Of a DNA stretch of 64,000 nucleotides, positions 9,000 through 17,433 are shown piece after piece. The notes beneath the pieces were generated by a model that was not told the DNA's origin, made no database searches, and saw only the letters and a program-made list of their open reading frames with translations. Made by a program: the position numbers and the translations under genes. This DNA comes from Saprospiraceae bacterium (lineage in GTDB: Bacteria > Bacteroidota > Bacteroidia > Chitinophagales > Saprospiraceae), in assembly GCA_016719615.1 (NCBI GenBank), contig JADJYQ010000005.1, positions 588,001 to 652,000 of the forward strand, in the 5' to 3' direction. Within the stretch, counting starts at the first letter, position 1. The number at the start of each line of letters is the position of its first letter.

Positions 9000-9405
9000 T
9001 GGTACAAATTTTATTGTTATATTTTCCATTCCTGAATTCCGGATGCAATTTTTTGGATTCAATACATCTGCCTTCTGCATTCATCAGATGAAATTCAATT
9101 TCTGAAGGCCTGGTATTTTCAATGATAAGATAATCTGAAAATGGATTTGGATAAACAGATAGACCACTGATACCGGGATTGTTTGTGGTGACAATGGTGA
9201 TGTTTGTTTGATGAAAACCCTGTGTAATTTTATTCGTAGGACCATTGAGCGTCTCTACCATAAATTCACCCAGCGTCCACTCCAAACCAAAACTTCCCGT
9301 TTTTAGATAATTTCCGCCATTGGAAATAACAACCGGTGTAATTCTTTGAGCAAAAGCCGTTGCATTTAAGAGAAGTGCAAATAAAACGAGCTTCACTAAT
9401 TTCAT
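8992..9405 (-). CDS. Small secreted protein with T9SS-type sorting domain
   Basis: A 137-residue protein with signal peptide (MKLVKLVLFALLLNATAFA). Residues about 85-130 resemble a type A T9SS C-terminal sorting domain (LSVYPNPFSDYLIIEN), though the end KICTNE lacks the usual terminal GxYxxxI-type strands and may be shortened. The stop codon overlaps the start of the next surface-protein gene by eight bases, so they are co-transcribed. A cell-surface role beside its partner is inferred. Confidence 0.7.
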   Translation of the reverse strand: MKLVKLVLFALLLNATAFAQRITPVVISNGGNYLKTGSFGLEWTLGEFMVETLNGPTNKITQGFHQTNITIVTTNNPGISGLSVYPNPFSDYLIIENTRPSEIEFHLMNAEGRCIESKKLHPEFRNGKYNNKICTNE

Positions 9406-9596
9406 GTTTTAGATTTTCGCTAAAATTAACTGATTCCTCCTAAACCTATACAGTTAAGAATAAATAATAAATTAACTAATGTGTAAAGCGATGATAAACA
9501 ATCTAAAATACATAGACAAAAAATGAAATATGATAATTAATGTTACCATTTCACCTTGATATCAAAACAAAATCTGTGATTCCGGCAGTTTGTGCC

Positions 9597-10118
9597 TTAA
9601 GCTCCGGTGGCTTCGGCAGCCATGATGAGTTTATTGATTTTGTCGACTTCCTGATCGATGTAGTACAAACTAAGTGCTCCTTCGCCAATCAATTTGATGC
9701 GATCGAGAATTTTCATGACGGTGGCTTCTTCTTCCCTTTGTTCGGAAACATACCATTGCAAAAAATTCTGCGTAGAATGATCGTTGACTTTTTGGGCCAT
9801 GTTGATCAGTTCATTGATAGATTGGGTTACCGATTGTTCTTGTTGAAAGGTAGATATAAAAACCTCTTGTATACTTACGTATTCAGATTCAGGTTTTTGC
9901 AATGCAGGTACGTGAATGTGGCCATTGCGCTCAATGAGATAATGCAATATTTTCATCATGTGCATTCTTTCTTCGTCAGATTGGCGGTAAAAAAATTGCG
10001 CACACCCATCCAGACTCTGCTGGTCACACCAAACAGCCATGGCCAGATAACTATAGCTGGCAAAAGCTTCTTTTTCCAATTGTGCGTTCAGTGCATTTTC
10101 TATCGATAAATCGAGCAT
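9597..10118 (-). CDS. ftnA: Ferritin, non-haem iron storage
   Basis: A 173-residue four-helix bundle protein that oxidises and stores iron as a 24-subunit shell. Ferroxidase-type residues are seen in QLEKEAFASYSYLAMAVW and DEERMHMMKILHYLIERNG, and the third helix has EQSVTQSINELINMAQ. Length and order fit bacterial ferritin A. Upstream, 130-180 bp of AT-rich spacer contain no other gene. Confidence 0.93.
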   Translation of the reverse strand: MLDLSIENALNAQLEKEAFASYSYLAMAVWCDQQSLDGCAQFFYRQSDEERMHMMKILHYLIERNGHIHVPALQKPESEYVSIQEVFISTFQQEQSVTQSINELINMAQKVNDHSTQNFLQWYVSEQREEEATVMKILDRIKLIGEGALSLYYIDQEVDKINKLIMAAEATGA

Positions 10119-10160
10119 GTTTGAAGATTTGTAAGGGAAACAAAATAGCCTGCACGAGGT

Positions 10161-10616
10161 TCAGTCTTTGGTAAAATTAGCAAGAATTGCCTTGCCAGCG
10201 AGCTCTATTAAATCCAATGCATCATCGAATCGATGATCATTATATGGATCGGGAACAAACATTTGTGGCGCATCTTGCGCAAACTCCATGAGGAGTTTGA
10301 TCTTACCACGCTGTTCGTTAGTGCAACACATGGATTTCAGGTAAGACAAGTTATGATCATCCATAGCTAAGATCCAATCAAAATAATCCAAATCTGCCAT
10401 TTTAATTTGTCGGGAAATTTGCCGGGAAATATCAATTCCCCGTTTTTGGGCCGCACGTATCGCTCTGGGGTCCGGATGTTCGCCATTGTGATACCCATTT
10501 GTGCCGGCCGAATCTATTTCCCAGGACAGATGATGCAGCTGGGCCAGGTTTTCTAAAACTCCTTGTGCCATCGGTGAACGGCAGATATTACCCAAACAAA
10601 CCATCAGGATCTTCAT
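10161..10616 (-). CDS. Low-molecular-weight protein tyrosine phosphatase
   Basis: A 151-residue cytoplasmic phosphatase. The phosphate-binding loop VCLGNICRSP starts the protein with nucleophile C7 and R13, and the general acid is in VPDPYND near residue 122. Related proteins act on tyrosine kinases of polysaccharide export or on small phosphoesters; the substrate here is unknown. It is divergent from a glycosyltransferase gene 62 bp away. Confidence 0.92.
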   Translation of the reverse strand: MKILMVCLGNICRSPMAQGVLENLAQLHHLSWEIDSAGTNGYHNGEHPDPRAIRAAQKRGIDISRQISRQIKMADLDYFDWILAMDDHNLSYLKSMCCTNEQRGKIKLLMEFAQDAPQMFVPDPYNDHRFDDALDLIELAGKAILANFTKD

Positions 10617-10678
10617 ATTGAATTATCGAACAAAATTAAGCCGAGCTTCATTTTCTTTGCAGTATTATAATTTCGAAT

Positions 10679-11443
10679 ATGCCGCTTTCTGCAGTCATCA
10701 TCACCTACAATGAGGAAAAGAATATAACTCGCTGCCTCAATTCTTTATCAGAAGTTGCTGATGAAATAGTTGTTGTTGATTCCTTCAGCACTGACCGCAC
10801 CCTTGAAATTGCACAGACCTTTGGGGCCAAAATCGTTCAACGCCCCTTTGACTCATATATTCAACAGAAGAACTTCGCCAGCGAACAAGCTCAATTTGAT
10901 TTCATTTTGTCTCTGGATGCCGATGAGGCTTTGGATGAAAAATTGAAAAAGTCAATTTTAAGTCTGAAAGAAAAACCACTGGCTGATGCATATTGGCTAA
11001 ACAGACTTACCAATTACTGCGGGCATTGGGTGCGGTTTTGTTGGTACCCGGATTATAATCTGAGGCTTTTCGACAGGCGATGTGGCCAATGGACCGGAAA
11101 TACACCCCATGAATGGTTTGAGCCTAGGCTAAAGTCTGATCACCTTCCAAGATTGGATGGCCATATTTTACATTACAGTTACTATAGCATTCATGATCAT
11201 TTTGTTAAAGTAAATCACTACACCGATCTGGCCGCATTATCGCTGTTTGAAAAAAGTAAAAAAGCAAAAATCCATCATTTGATCATCAATCCGCTGTGGA
11301 CTTTTATTAAAATGTATTTTTTAAAACTCGGCATCCTTGACGGCTACAAAGGGCTTCAAATTTGTGGCATATCTGCTTATGCCTCTTACCTGAAATATAA
11401 GAAATTAAAAAAGCTATATTCAGGATCTGGAAAATTGAAATAG
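10679..11443 (+). CDS. Family 2 glycosyltransferase (WaaE/KdtX-like)
   Basis: A 254-residue GT-A fold enzyme, probably adding a sugar to lipopolysaccharide core or a related glycan. The N-terminus AVIITYNEEKNITRCLNSL binds the nucleotide sugar and SLDADEALD holds the DxD metal motif near residue 81. The middle region with YCGHWVRFCWYPDYNLRLFDR matches the WaaE-like branch. The C-terminus has a hydrophobic stretch that could associate with the membrane. Substrate is inferred from the family only. Confidence 0.85.
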   Translation: MPLSAVIITYNEEKNITRCLNSLSEVADEIVVVDSFSTDRTLEIAQTFGAKIVQRPFDSYIQQKNFASEQAQFDFILSLDADEALDEKLKKSILSLKEKPLADAYWLNRLTNYCGHWVRFCWYPDYNLRLFDRRCGQWTGNTPHEWFEPRLKSDHLPRLDGHILHYSYYSIHDHFVKVNHYTDLAALSLFEKSKKAKIHHLIINPLWTFIKMYFLKLGILDGYKGLQICGISAYASYLKYKKLKKLYSGSGKLK

Positions 11444-11566
11444 GCAGTGATATACGAATTTACACGGGTTGTATAATATTTTTTATGTACCTGAATATCA
11501 GTATGTTATAGCACTAATAGCCTTTCAAAGATTATTATTATTACTTTTAATTAATAAACCAACCAG

Positions 11567-11588
11567 TAGTTTACTTTGAACTAAACTA
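11567..11588. promoter_or_regulatory. Candidate operator upstream of the toxin-antitoxin-chaperone module
   Basis: TAGTTTA-N8-TAAACTA is a perfect 7-bp inverted repeat ending 2 bp before the toxin start codon. Antitoxins of this type usually repress their own promoter, so this is a plausible binding site for the downstream HTH protein. Binding is inferred. Confidence 0.4.
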
Positions 11589-11590
11589 TT

Positions 11591-11980
11591 ATGCCTACCT
11601 TTACGTTAAAGGAAATAGAATCAATACAGGGAAGTATTAAGTTCTACGACTTAGTTATAGACGGTGTCAACCAACAAGAGGCGTTTAAAGAATCTATTAA
11701 ATTAAACAATCAATATATGTCAGAATACAAAACTATTCTTGCTTATATGGATCAGCTTGCAAATTTAAAAACGCTTCCAGAGACCAAACATCGTAAACTT
11801 AAAGGAAATAAAGATACAAGCACTGAATATGAATTTAAATCAAAACATCTACGTATCTATAATTATCAACATGATGGTAGGGGTCGGGTAGTTGTGTTTT
11901 GGGGGTTAAAAACAAGCCAAAATCAAGATCTTAAAACATTTAGGGCACTAAAAAAATCAACAATCGAAAATTTACAATGA
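11591..11980 (+). CDS. RelE/HigB-like toxin of a three-gene module
   Basis: A 129-residue basic protein. The C-terminal half (YEFKSKHLRIYNYQ, GRVVVFWGLK, DLKTFRALKKSTIENL) follows the beta-strand/helix pattern of RelE/HigB mRNA interferases, and the N-terminal 60 residues are helical. Such toxins cleave mRNA on the ribosome. It overlaps the antitoxin gene by four bases. The module is strikingly AT-rich compared with its neighbours, which suggests horizontal acquisition. The family call rests on pattern and context; catalytic residues were not assigned. Confidence 0.72.
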   Translation: MPTFTLKEIESIQGSIKFYDLVIDGVNQQEAFKESIKLNNQYMSEYKTILAYMDQLANLKTLPETKHRKLKGNKDTSTEYEFKSKHLRIYNYQHDGRGRVVVFWGLKTSQNQDLKTFRALKKSTIENLQ

Positions 11981-12429
11981 TGAATCGCAAAGAATTATTA
12001 AAATCAAAAGAATACTGGTTAGTAGATTTTCAGATGAAATTATACAGAGAAGTTGAAAATTATCTATCTGATAGCAATCTTAATAAATCACAGTTCGCAA
12101 ATCAACTTGGTGTGAGCAAAGGATATATTTCTCAAATTCTTAATGGAGATTTTGATCATAAATTGAGTAAACTAATTGAATTATCGTTAGCTATTAATAA
12201 AGTACCAATTCTCTCATTTGAAGATTTTAATGATTATTTCGAAACAGATAGAAATACTCATTTGAAGATTTCTTTATCTCTTGAGGAAGCGTTGTTTGCT
12301 CATATTAAATCAGAAGACACAGAAATTATATCTACAAACGCGTTTAATGATTATTCGGGAGAATCTTTTAAATATGAACATTCTGGTATGAATTATTATT
12401 CAGCCGCTAATTCTGAAATTCTCAATTAG
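11977..12429 (+). CDS. HTH antitoxin with long C-terminal tail
   Basis: A 150-residue protein. Residues about 35-90 are an XRE-type helix-turn-helix (NKSQFANQLGVSKGYISQILNGD). The remaining 60 residues are not part of a normal HigA; they end in an aromatic-rich stretch (ESFKYEHSGMNYYSAANS) that could be the chaperone-addiction segment known from TAC antitoxins, which is aggregation-prone until a SecB-like chaperone binds it. It overlaps the toxin gene by ATGA and is followed six bases later by the SecB-like gene. Confidence 0.75.
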   Translation: MMNRKELLKSKEYWLVDFQMKLYREVENYLSDSNLNKSQFANQLGVSKGYISQILNGDFDHKLSKLIELSLAINKVPILSFEDFNDYFETDRNTHLKISLSLEEALFAHIKSEDTEIISTNAFNDYSGESFKYEHSGMNYYSAANSEILN

Positions 12430-12435
12430 TGCTTT

Positions 12436-12879
12436 ATGGCAATAGAAATAAAATTAATCAAATTCGATAAAATTCAATTTTCCTATAAAGACACTGATGA
12501 GACATTAATTTATAAAAATATAAATATTAAAATTGACTTTAATTTTTTATATATTTTAAACGATAATAATTTACATGTTAAATTTCATTTGATTTACGAT
12601 TACAAATCTGATGAACTTGAATTACCTGAGCTTATAACCTTGTCATTTATTACCGTTTATAATATCCGTAACATTGAAGAAGTATATGATCATGAATTAA
12701 AAAAATTAAAACTGGATCAAAAATTAATTTTGACTTTACTAACAATGATTATAGGAACAGCAAGGGGTATACTGGTTGTAAAACAAAAGGAAACTTATTT
12801 GTCTGATTTATATTTACCGTTTATTCAGGCAGATCAAATTTATAATCAAATGAAGGAGGGGATTGAAGTTAAAGAATAA
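12436..12879 (+). CDS. SecB-like chaperone of the toxin-antitoxin module
   Basis: A 147-residue protein with the layout of the SecB fold: four beta-strand-like segments (FDKIQFSYKD, NINIKIDFNF, NLHVKFHLIYDY, LPELITLSFITVYNI) and a C-terminal helix with IIGTARGILVVK followed by YLSDLYLPFI, matching the spacing of the conserved SecB C-terminal motif. It would bind the antitoxin tail and allow it to neutralise the toxin. Sequence similarity to canonical SecB is low by eye, so the call leans on fold pattern and gene order (toxin-antitoxin-SecB as in TAC loci). Start ATG at 12436. Confidence 0.68.
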   Translation: MAIEIKLIKFDKIQFSYKDTDETLIYKNINIKIDFNFLYILNDNNLHVKFHLIYDYKSDELELPELITLSFITVYNIRNIEEVYDHELKKLKLDQKLILTLLTMIIGTARGILVVKQKETYLSDLYLPFIQADQIYNQMKEGIEVKE

Positions 12880-12992
12880 AAAAATTATTTCTTATCTACT
12901 TTGTTGATTTTACAAATTTTTCATGCTTCAAATAATCAGAAATTAGCACAACATGCTTAAAAACTTATAGCCCCGCAATTTGTTATTAAAAT

Positions 12993-13361
12993 ATGCCAAC
13001 AAACAAAAAAACCATCGTTATAGGCGCCAGCTCTAATCCGGAAAGGAGTGTTTACAAAGCCTTGTCCTTATTGAAAAATAAAGGGCATGAGATCTATGCC
13101 ATTGGCAAAAAAGAAGAAGAAGTTCACGGAATTCCCATTCACGGGCAAACCACCATACAGCAGGATGTTGATACCATCACCATATATCTGAATGCAGCAA
13201 ATCAACAGCAATATTATCCTTACATCTTATCGTCACAAGCCAAAAGGATTATCTTTAATCCGGGTGCCGAAAATCCGGAATTAAAGGCACTTGCGCAATA
13301 TCATGGCATTCAAACCGAAGACGCTTGCACCCTCGTCTTACTACAAACAGGTCAGTATTAA
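12993..13361 (+). CDS. CoA-binding domain protein
   Basis: A 122-residue Rossmann-fold protein of the CoA_binding_2 (YccU-like) family. KTIVIGASSNPERSVYKAL is the nucleotide-binding start, and GIPIHG and IIFNPGAENPEL are the other conserved blocks. Its cellular role is not established. It is followed by a palindromic AACTAACATTTGTTAGTT element that probably terminates transcription. Confidence 0.85.
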   Translation: MPTNKKTIVIGASSNPERSVYKALSLLKNKGHEIYAIGKKEEEVHGIPIHGQTTIQQDVDTITIYLNAANQQQYYPYILSSQAKRIIFNPGAENPELKALAQYHGIQTEDACTLVLLQTGQY

Positions 13362-13376
13362 CAAAATATATCCCAA

Positions 13377-13394
13377 AACTAACATTTGTTAGTT
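13377..13394. repeat. Dispersed palindrome AACTAACATTTGTTAGTT, copy 1
   Basis: An 18-bp near-perfect palindrome 16 bp after the CoA-binding gene. The same element occurs at 17293, 32005 and 35499. Confidence 0.7.
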
Positions 13395-13518
13395 AATGCT
13401 GAATTCATACTCCTTACCCGATAATCCTTTAGCTTGCTCTATAAGCCATAAGCTTTGAGCTTTAAGCTTTGAGCTTCAGTCTTTTCTCCAAATTCCACAA
13501 TTTTGTTAATTTTAAACC

Positions 13519-14235
13519 ATGAAAAAATGTATTTGCTTGTTATTACTCATCAATTCCTGGACGCTCTCCGGCCAAAATATTTATAAACTATTTGAAGAAT
13601 TTCCGCCTTGCTACCCGCAGTGCACAGAAGCATTCGAATCGGCAGTACTCGAATGGTCGAAAGAAGTATTAGACAATGATTCCATATTTAACCGGGTCAC
13701 AAGCTGGGTACCGGGAGGCTCGCTGAATGCCTATAGCCTACGTTTGGAAAGATTACAGGCCTTTATCGAAAAGTCGAGTGAGAATAACAGTTTTGCCTTA
13801 AATGCACCTGCTGATGTTCCCAAAGAAATTTTTACAGAATTGGAAGGACTGTCCAAACTCAGAACGGCTATTAGTACAAAATGGGATGCTAAACGGAGTT
13901 TGATTGCCGATAAAAACAGCGATTTTATAGTACCCAATGAATTGGATTATGGCTGTGATCAAATTGATGTTGCCATGAAAGCATTATCTGAGGTTTCAGG
14001 ATATATCAATCGGGAGTATAGAGGATTTCTTGAAGAGATCCGGGAATCCCTGAATCAATTTCAAACAGATTATGATCGTTTGTCCAAGATCAAACATCCT
14101 ATGGTCAATAATCAATGTCTGGATGAGTTATCCTCTCTATTGATGATCCTTTCAGAATTGAATAATGTCAACAACTTCCATTATAAAAATATGGTAGAAA
14201 CTCGCATGGCCTGGAATAATGCTATGTGCAAGTAG
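13519..14235 (+). CDS. Secreted protein of unknown function
   Basis: A 238-residue protein with a signal peptide (MKKCICLLLLINSWTLSGQ). The mature part is mainly alpha-helical, with a cysteine pair near its start (PPCYPQC) and single cysteines near the middle and the end. I do not recognise a family. It stands alone between a palindrome and a terminator hairpin. Confidence 0.65.
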   Translation: MKKCICLLLLINSWTLSGQNIYKLFEEFPPCYPQCTEAFESAVLEWSKEVLDNDSIFNRVTSWVPGGSLNAYSLRLERLQAFIEKSSENNSFALNAPADVPKEIFTELEGLSKLRTAISTKWDAKRSLIADKNSDFIVPNELDYGCDQIDVAMKALSEVSGYINREYRGFLEEIRESLNQFQTDYDRLSKIKHPMVNNQCLDELSSLLMILSELNNVNNFHYKNMVETRMAWNNAMCK

Positions 14236-14259
14236 GAGATTTTCATATCAACAGGGATT

Positions 14260-14307
14260 GTTTCCCGCAGATTTCGCAGATTTTATATTTGCGGAATCTG
14301 CGGGAAA
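14260..14307. terminator. Bidirectional hairpin between convergent genes
   Basis: GTTTCCCGCAGATT and AATCTGCGGGAAAC form a long inverted repeat around a short AT-rich loop, placed between the plus-strand gene ending at 14235 and the minus-strand gene ending at 14324. It should stop transcription from both sides. Confidence 0.7.
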
Positions 14308-14323
14308 CAAACGGATGTTGAAT

Positions 14324-15058
14324 TTACATTTTAAACATGGAAGCCCTCTTGCTGCATGAGGATTTTCCATAATACCCCAATGCAAAATTAAATTCAAGAT
14401 TCAACTGTACAAATGCAGCATTTGTACTTTTCTCAGATGCATATGGCTGACTCACAGAAGAAGGGTTTGGATAATTCGCAGCTCTTCCTTTTGCATTGAC
14501 CATATCTGTAAAACCATATCCGAGGCGGATGCCCAGCATAGTGGTAAAGTTTTCGTAATTTAAGATATATCCGCCCACCCCGAAAACGCCGGAAATGTAA
14601 TTCTTTTCATAAAACTCTTTCACGTCTGTTTTTTCGGGAGCTGTAGGATCATCCTGTTCGACTTTATTGATAAGTGACAACATGGGGCCTAATTCTACAT
14701 ACACTCCATTGCGCTGGTTTCGGTATAATAAGGCCAGATCCAATGATTTCCAATTGATCTCATGTAAGAGTTGCGTATTGTTTCTAGAATAATCGAAGGC
14801 CTGATTGTACGATGCAATATTGGCTTCAATGGTAAAGCCATTGTAGAGACCGAAAAACATCCCGAATTTTCCACCCAAAGAATAACCGGTTTTTAATTTG
14901 TAATCATACTTGCTGTCATCTAATATATTAGAATTGAGAAAGCCGGTCAGACCGTAACCCACACGTACTCCAGCATCCCACCAGGCATAAATTTTTTGTG
15001 CATGGGAAAGACTGCTAACGAATAGGGTGATGAAGAATATGAATCCTACTTTTTTCAT
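14324..15058 (-). CDS. Outer-membrane beta-barrel protein
   Basis: A 244-residue protein with signal peptide (MKKVGFIFFITLFVSSLSHA) followed by alternating amphipathic strands typical of small barrels (GVRVGYGLTGF, YSLGGKFGMFFGLY, GVYVELGPMLSLI, TTMLGIRLGYGFTDM, AFVQLNLEFNFALGYY). The last strand ends shortly before a basic Cys-containing tail. The function is unknown; it resembles PorT-like or general beta-barrel families of the phylum. Confidence 0.75.
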   Translation of the reverse strand: MKKVGFIFFITLFVSSLSHAQKIYAWWDAGVRVGYGLTGFLNSNILDDSKYDYKLKTGYSLGGKFGMFFGLYNGFTIEANIASYNQAFDYSRNNTQLLHEINWKSLDLALLYRNQRNGVYVELGPMLSLINKVEQDDPTAPEKTDVKEFYEKNYISGVFGVGGYILNYENFTTMLGIRLGYGFTDMVNAKGRAANYPNPSSVSQPYASEKSTNAAFVQLNLEFNFALGYYGKSSCSKRASMFKM

Positions 15059-15160
15059 AATATTTATCTTAAATTATTTTTATAATCTTGTTAATCTTTC
15101 AAATCTTATAATCCTGTATATCCTGTGAAATCTTATAATCTTGTTAGGCGACAAAATTAA

Positions 15161-16357
15161 TCAATTATTCAATAATCCGCGCCTAAGCATTTCGGTATGC
15201 AACAATTCAAGTTCGCGGCTCATATCTCCGGTGAGGCTGGTATTTTCTTTGGCCCTTCGCGTAAGATAAGGTATGATCTCTCTGACGGGTCCATAGGGCA
15301 CATATTTGGCAACACAATAAGCTTTTGAAGCCAGGTTGAAAGTGAGATTATCGCTCATCCCCAATAGTTGACAAAAATTCAAAAAAGGATGATCATTGGG
15401 GATCCCCTTTTGAGCCATGAGTTCGGTCTGTAGTAAAGTGCTGGCTTTATTGTGGCTGCTGTTGCATATGCTAATCTGCTCGTGGTGATTTACACAAAAG
15501 CGGATGGAATCGTCGTATTGTTGGTCGGTCAATAATTTATTCGCCAAAATGGGATCTTCGTAGCCCTTTTCCTTCGCGCGAATGCGCTCTTTGTCCATAT
15601 ATGCCCCCCGTACAATTTTGGCTCCAAGTATGTAATTTTTTGACTGCGCGTCTTCAAAACTAGCTTTTAAATAATCGAGGCGGCCATTGCGGTACATTTG
15701 GTAAGTGTTGTAGATAATGGGTTTTTCCTTATTATAAAGGACCATGTACTTATCGACCAGTTGATCGATAGGATTTTGGATCCAGGATTCTTCTGCATCA
15801 ATGAAAAGGGAGACTCCCAATTCCATAGCGCGGTTGCAAAGACTCACAAAGCGCTCCTCCAATCTTTCCCAGGCGATTTGATCATGTGCGTTCAGACTAT
15901 CACCGGCATGCAGTTTTTCAAGTACTGAAAATGGAACATAACCAGTAAGTTTGGTGCTAATGCCAGGAACATTGGGATTCGAAGCGGCAAATTCAATAGC
16001 CCGCAAATTTTCTTCTAAGGTATGGTTGAAGTCATCTTCAGTCTCCCGGGCTTCTACCCCAAAATCAAGTATGGTGAGTGCATTTTTCGCATAGAGTTTG
16101 TCAACCACCTTTTGGCATTCCAGTAAGCTGGTGCCGCCGCAAAACTGGTAAAAAATAGTCTCCCGAATGATAGGATCAAATAAATGAAACGGAAATTTAG
16201 CTGCGAGGTTTCCTAAAAAATTACCCACACTTACGACATTGGGTTTATTCATGAATTTAAACAGCCAATAGGTTTTGCGAAGTTCGCGGTCGGACTTATG
16301 TGAAAATGCTGTTTCCGTGTTGCTAAAATCTAAACGAGGCTCGTCAGTTTCTTCCAT
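15161..16357 (-). CDS. Proline dehydrogenase
   Basis: A FAD-dependent enzyme oxidising proline to pyrroline-5-carboxylate. I start at the ATG at 16357 (MEETDEPRLDFSNTETAF); the frame is open further upstream into aroE but that extension does not fit the family. The 398-residue protein has barrel motifs such as ISTKLTGYVPFS, LFIDAEESWIQNPID, GAKIVRGAYMDKERIRA and the C-terminal YVPYGPVREIIPYLTRRAKENT, where two arginines bind the substrate carboxylate. It lacks the P5C dehydrogenase half found in PutA. It lies 7 bp downstream of aroE. Confidence 0.9.
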   Translation of the reverse strand: MEETDEPRLDFSNTETAFSHKSDRELRKTYWLFKFMNKPNVVSVGNFLGNLAAKFPFHLFDPIIRETIFYQFCGGTSLLECQKVVDKLYAKNALTILDFGVEARETEDDFNHTLEENLRAIEFAASNPNVPGISTKLTGYVPFSVLEKLHAGDSLNAHDQIAWERLEERFVSLCNRAMELGVSLFIDAEESWIQNPIDQLVDKYMVLYNKEKPIIYNTYQMYRNGRLDYLKASFEDAQSKNYILGAKIVRGAYMDKERIRAKEKGYEDPILANKLLTDQQYDDSIRFCVNHHEQISICNSSHNKASTLLQTELMAQKGIPNDHPFLNFCQLLGMSDNLTFNLASKAYCVAKYVPYGPVREIIPYLTRRAKENTSLTGDMSRELELLHTEMLRRGLLNN

Positions 16358-16364
16358 AGTTGAT

Positions 16365-17093
16365 TTATTGGTTCCAGAATTCCCAGGACAAGTCTGCTTG
16401 TATATGCAGCATTTCCAGGCCATTCTTTGTTTGGCAAGCTCTTTTGGCTCCCAGTGCCAAAAATAGGGTTTTTTCAGGATTATAAACCAAATCCATCAGG
16501 TAGAAACTTTCATCCAGTAGCTGATATGGTATTTTCGGGCAACTTTGAACATCGGGATACATCCCTAATGGGGTCGTATTTACGATTAGTTTCCAGGCCG
16601 GATCCCACTGAAGATGAAGATCATCATATGAAATTCCATTACCGCTTTGAGAAGCCAGCTCGTATTCAATATCAATCTGTTTTAAGGCATATTGAACGGC
16701 TCGCGAAGCACCACCGCTACCCAAAATCAGTGCTTTTGCCTTGAAATTGCTTGGTACAAATCCTTCCATACTTAACGAGAAGGCCTCTGCATCTGTATTG
16801 TGACCGACCCAACCGGCGTCTGAACGGAGAATGCAGTTTACGGCTTTGATTTCCTTTGCCGCGGTCGTAAGCGCAGACAAAGAGTCTAGTATGGAAACTT
16901 TAAAAGGGATGGTAATATTGAGCCCTTTAAATTTTTCATTTGTATTTAAAAATTGTCTCAGCGACCTATCATTGGGCAATTCGACGAGTTCGTAATCATG
17001 TTCGATGACATTTTCTTCCCTCCATTTTTTTTCGAAGTAAGCCTTTGAAAAAGAGTGTTGGAGCGATGTGCCGAGCAGACCAAAATGAGCCAT
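16365..17093 (-). CDS. aroE: Shikimate dehydrogenase
   Basis: Reduces 3-dehydroshikimate to shikimate with NADPH in aromatic amino acid synthesis. I start at the ATG at 17093 (MAHFGLLGTSLQHSFSKAYF), which gives 242 residues and places the substrate-binding serines of LQHSFS at the usual distance; the frame is open 36 codons further up. NITIPFK holds the catalytic lysine, HNTDAEAF the conserved aspartate, and ALILGSGGASRAVQYAL the NADP-binding glycine loop. It is first in an operon with proline dehydrogenase. Confidence 0.92.
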   Translation of the reverse strand: MAHFGLLGTSLQHSFSKAYFEKKWREENVIEHDYELVELPNDRSLRQFLNTNEKFKGLNITIPFKVSILDSLSALTTAAKEIKAVNCILRSDAGWVGHNTDAEAFSLSMEGFVPSNFKAKALILGSGGASRAVQYALKQIDIEYELASQSGNGISYDDLHLQWDPAWKLIVNTTPLGMYPDVQSCPKIPYQLLDESFYLMDLVYNPEKTLFLALGAKRACQTKNGLEMLHIQADLSWEFWNQ

Positions 17094-17292
17094 GGGGGAA
17101 GATACGAAATGCCTACATATGGATGGAAGTGGAAAAAATTTAAGTGCTGAAAATCGTTGATCAATTTTAATGTATTCTTTGTAAGAAACGTAAAATTCCA
17201 TAGAATTTCATCTGTTTTTTGAATGGATTCTATGGTTGTGGCTTAAATTCCTTAGCTATATAACAGGCCAATTTTTTTTAAATCCGGACAAT

Positions 17293-17310
17293 AACTAACA
17301 TTTGTTAGTA
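17293..17310. repeat. Dispersed palindrome, copy 2
   Basis: AACTAACATTTGTTAGTA, matching the copy at 13377 except the last base. Unlike the other copies it lies in a promoter-side gap between divergent genes (aroE and the large secreted protein), so it may be an operator rather than a terminator. Confidence 0.6.
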
Positions 17311-17404
17311 TCGTTCCTGGTAACGAATTCTGAATGCTTAAATGGAACCCAATCAAATTATTTAAAAAAAACCTTCCCTTTGCTTTTTTTTGGATGAATG
17401 TAAT

Positions 17405-17412
17405 TATATTTG
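17405..17412 (+). promoter_or_regulatory. -7 promoter element for the BNR/FN3 secreted protein
   Basis: TATATTTG fits TAnnTTTG and lies 21 bp upstream of the start codon. A T-rich tract with TTTTTTTTGG lies about 20 bp further up where a -33 element is expected. Confidence 0.5.
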
Positions 17413-17433
17413 TAGCAACCAAACTTACTAGTC

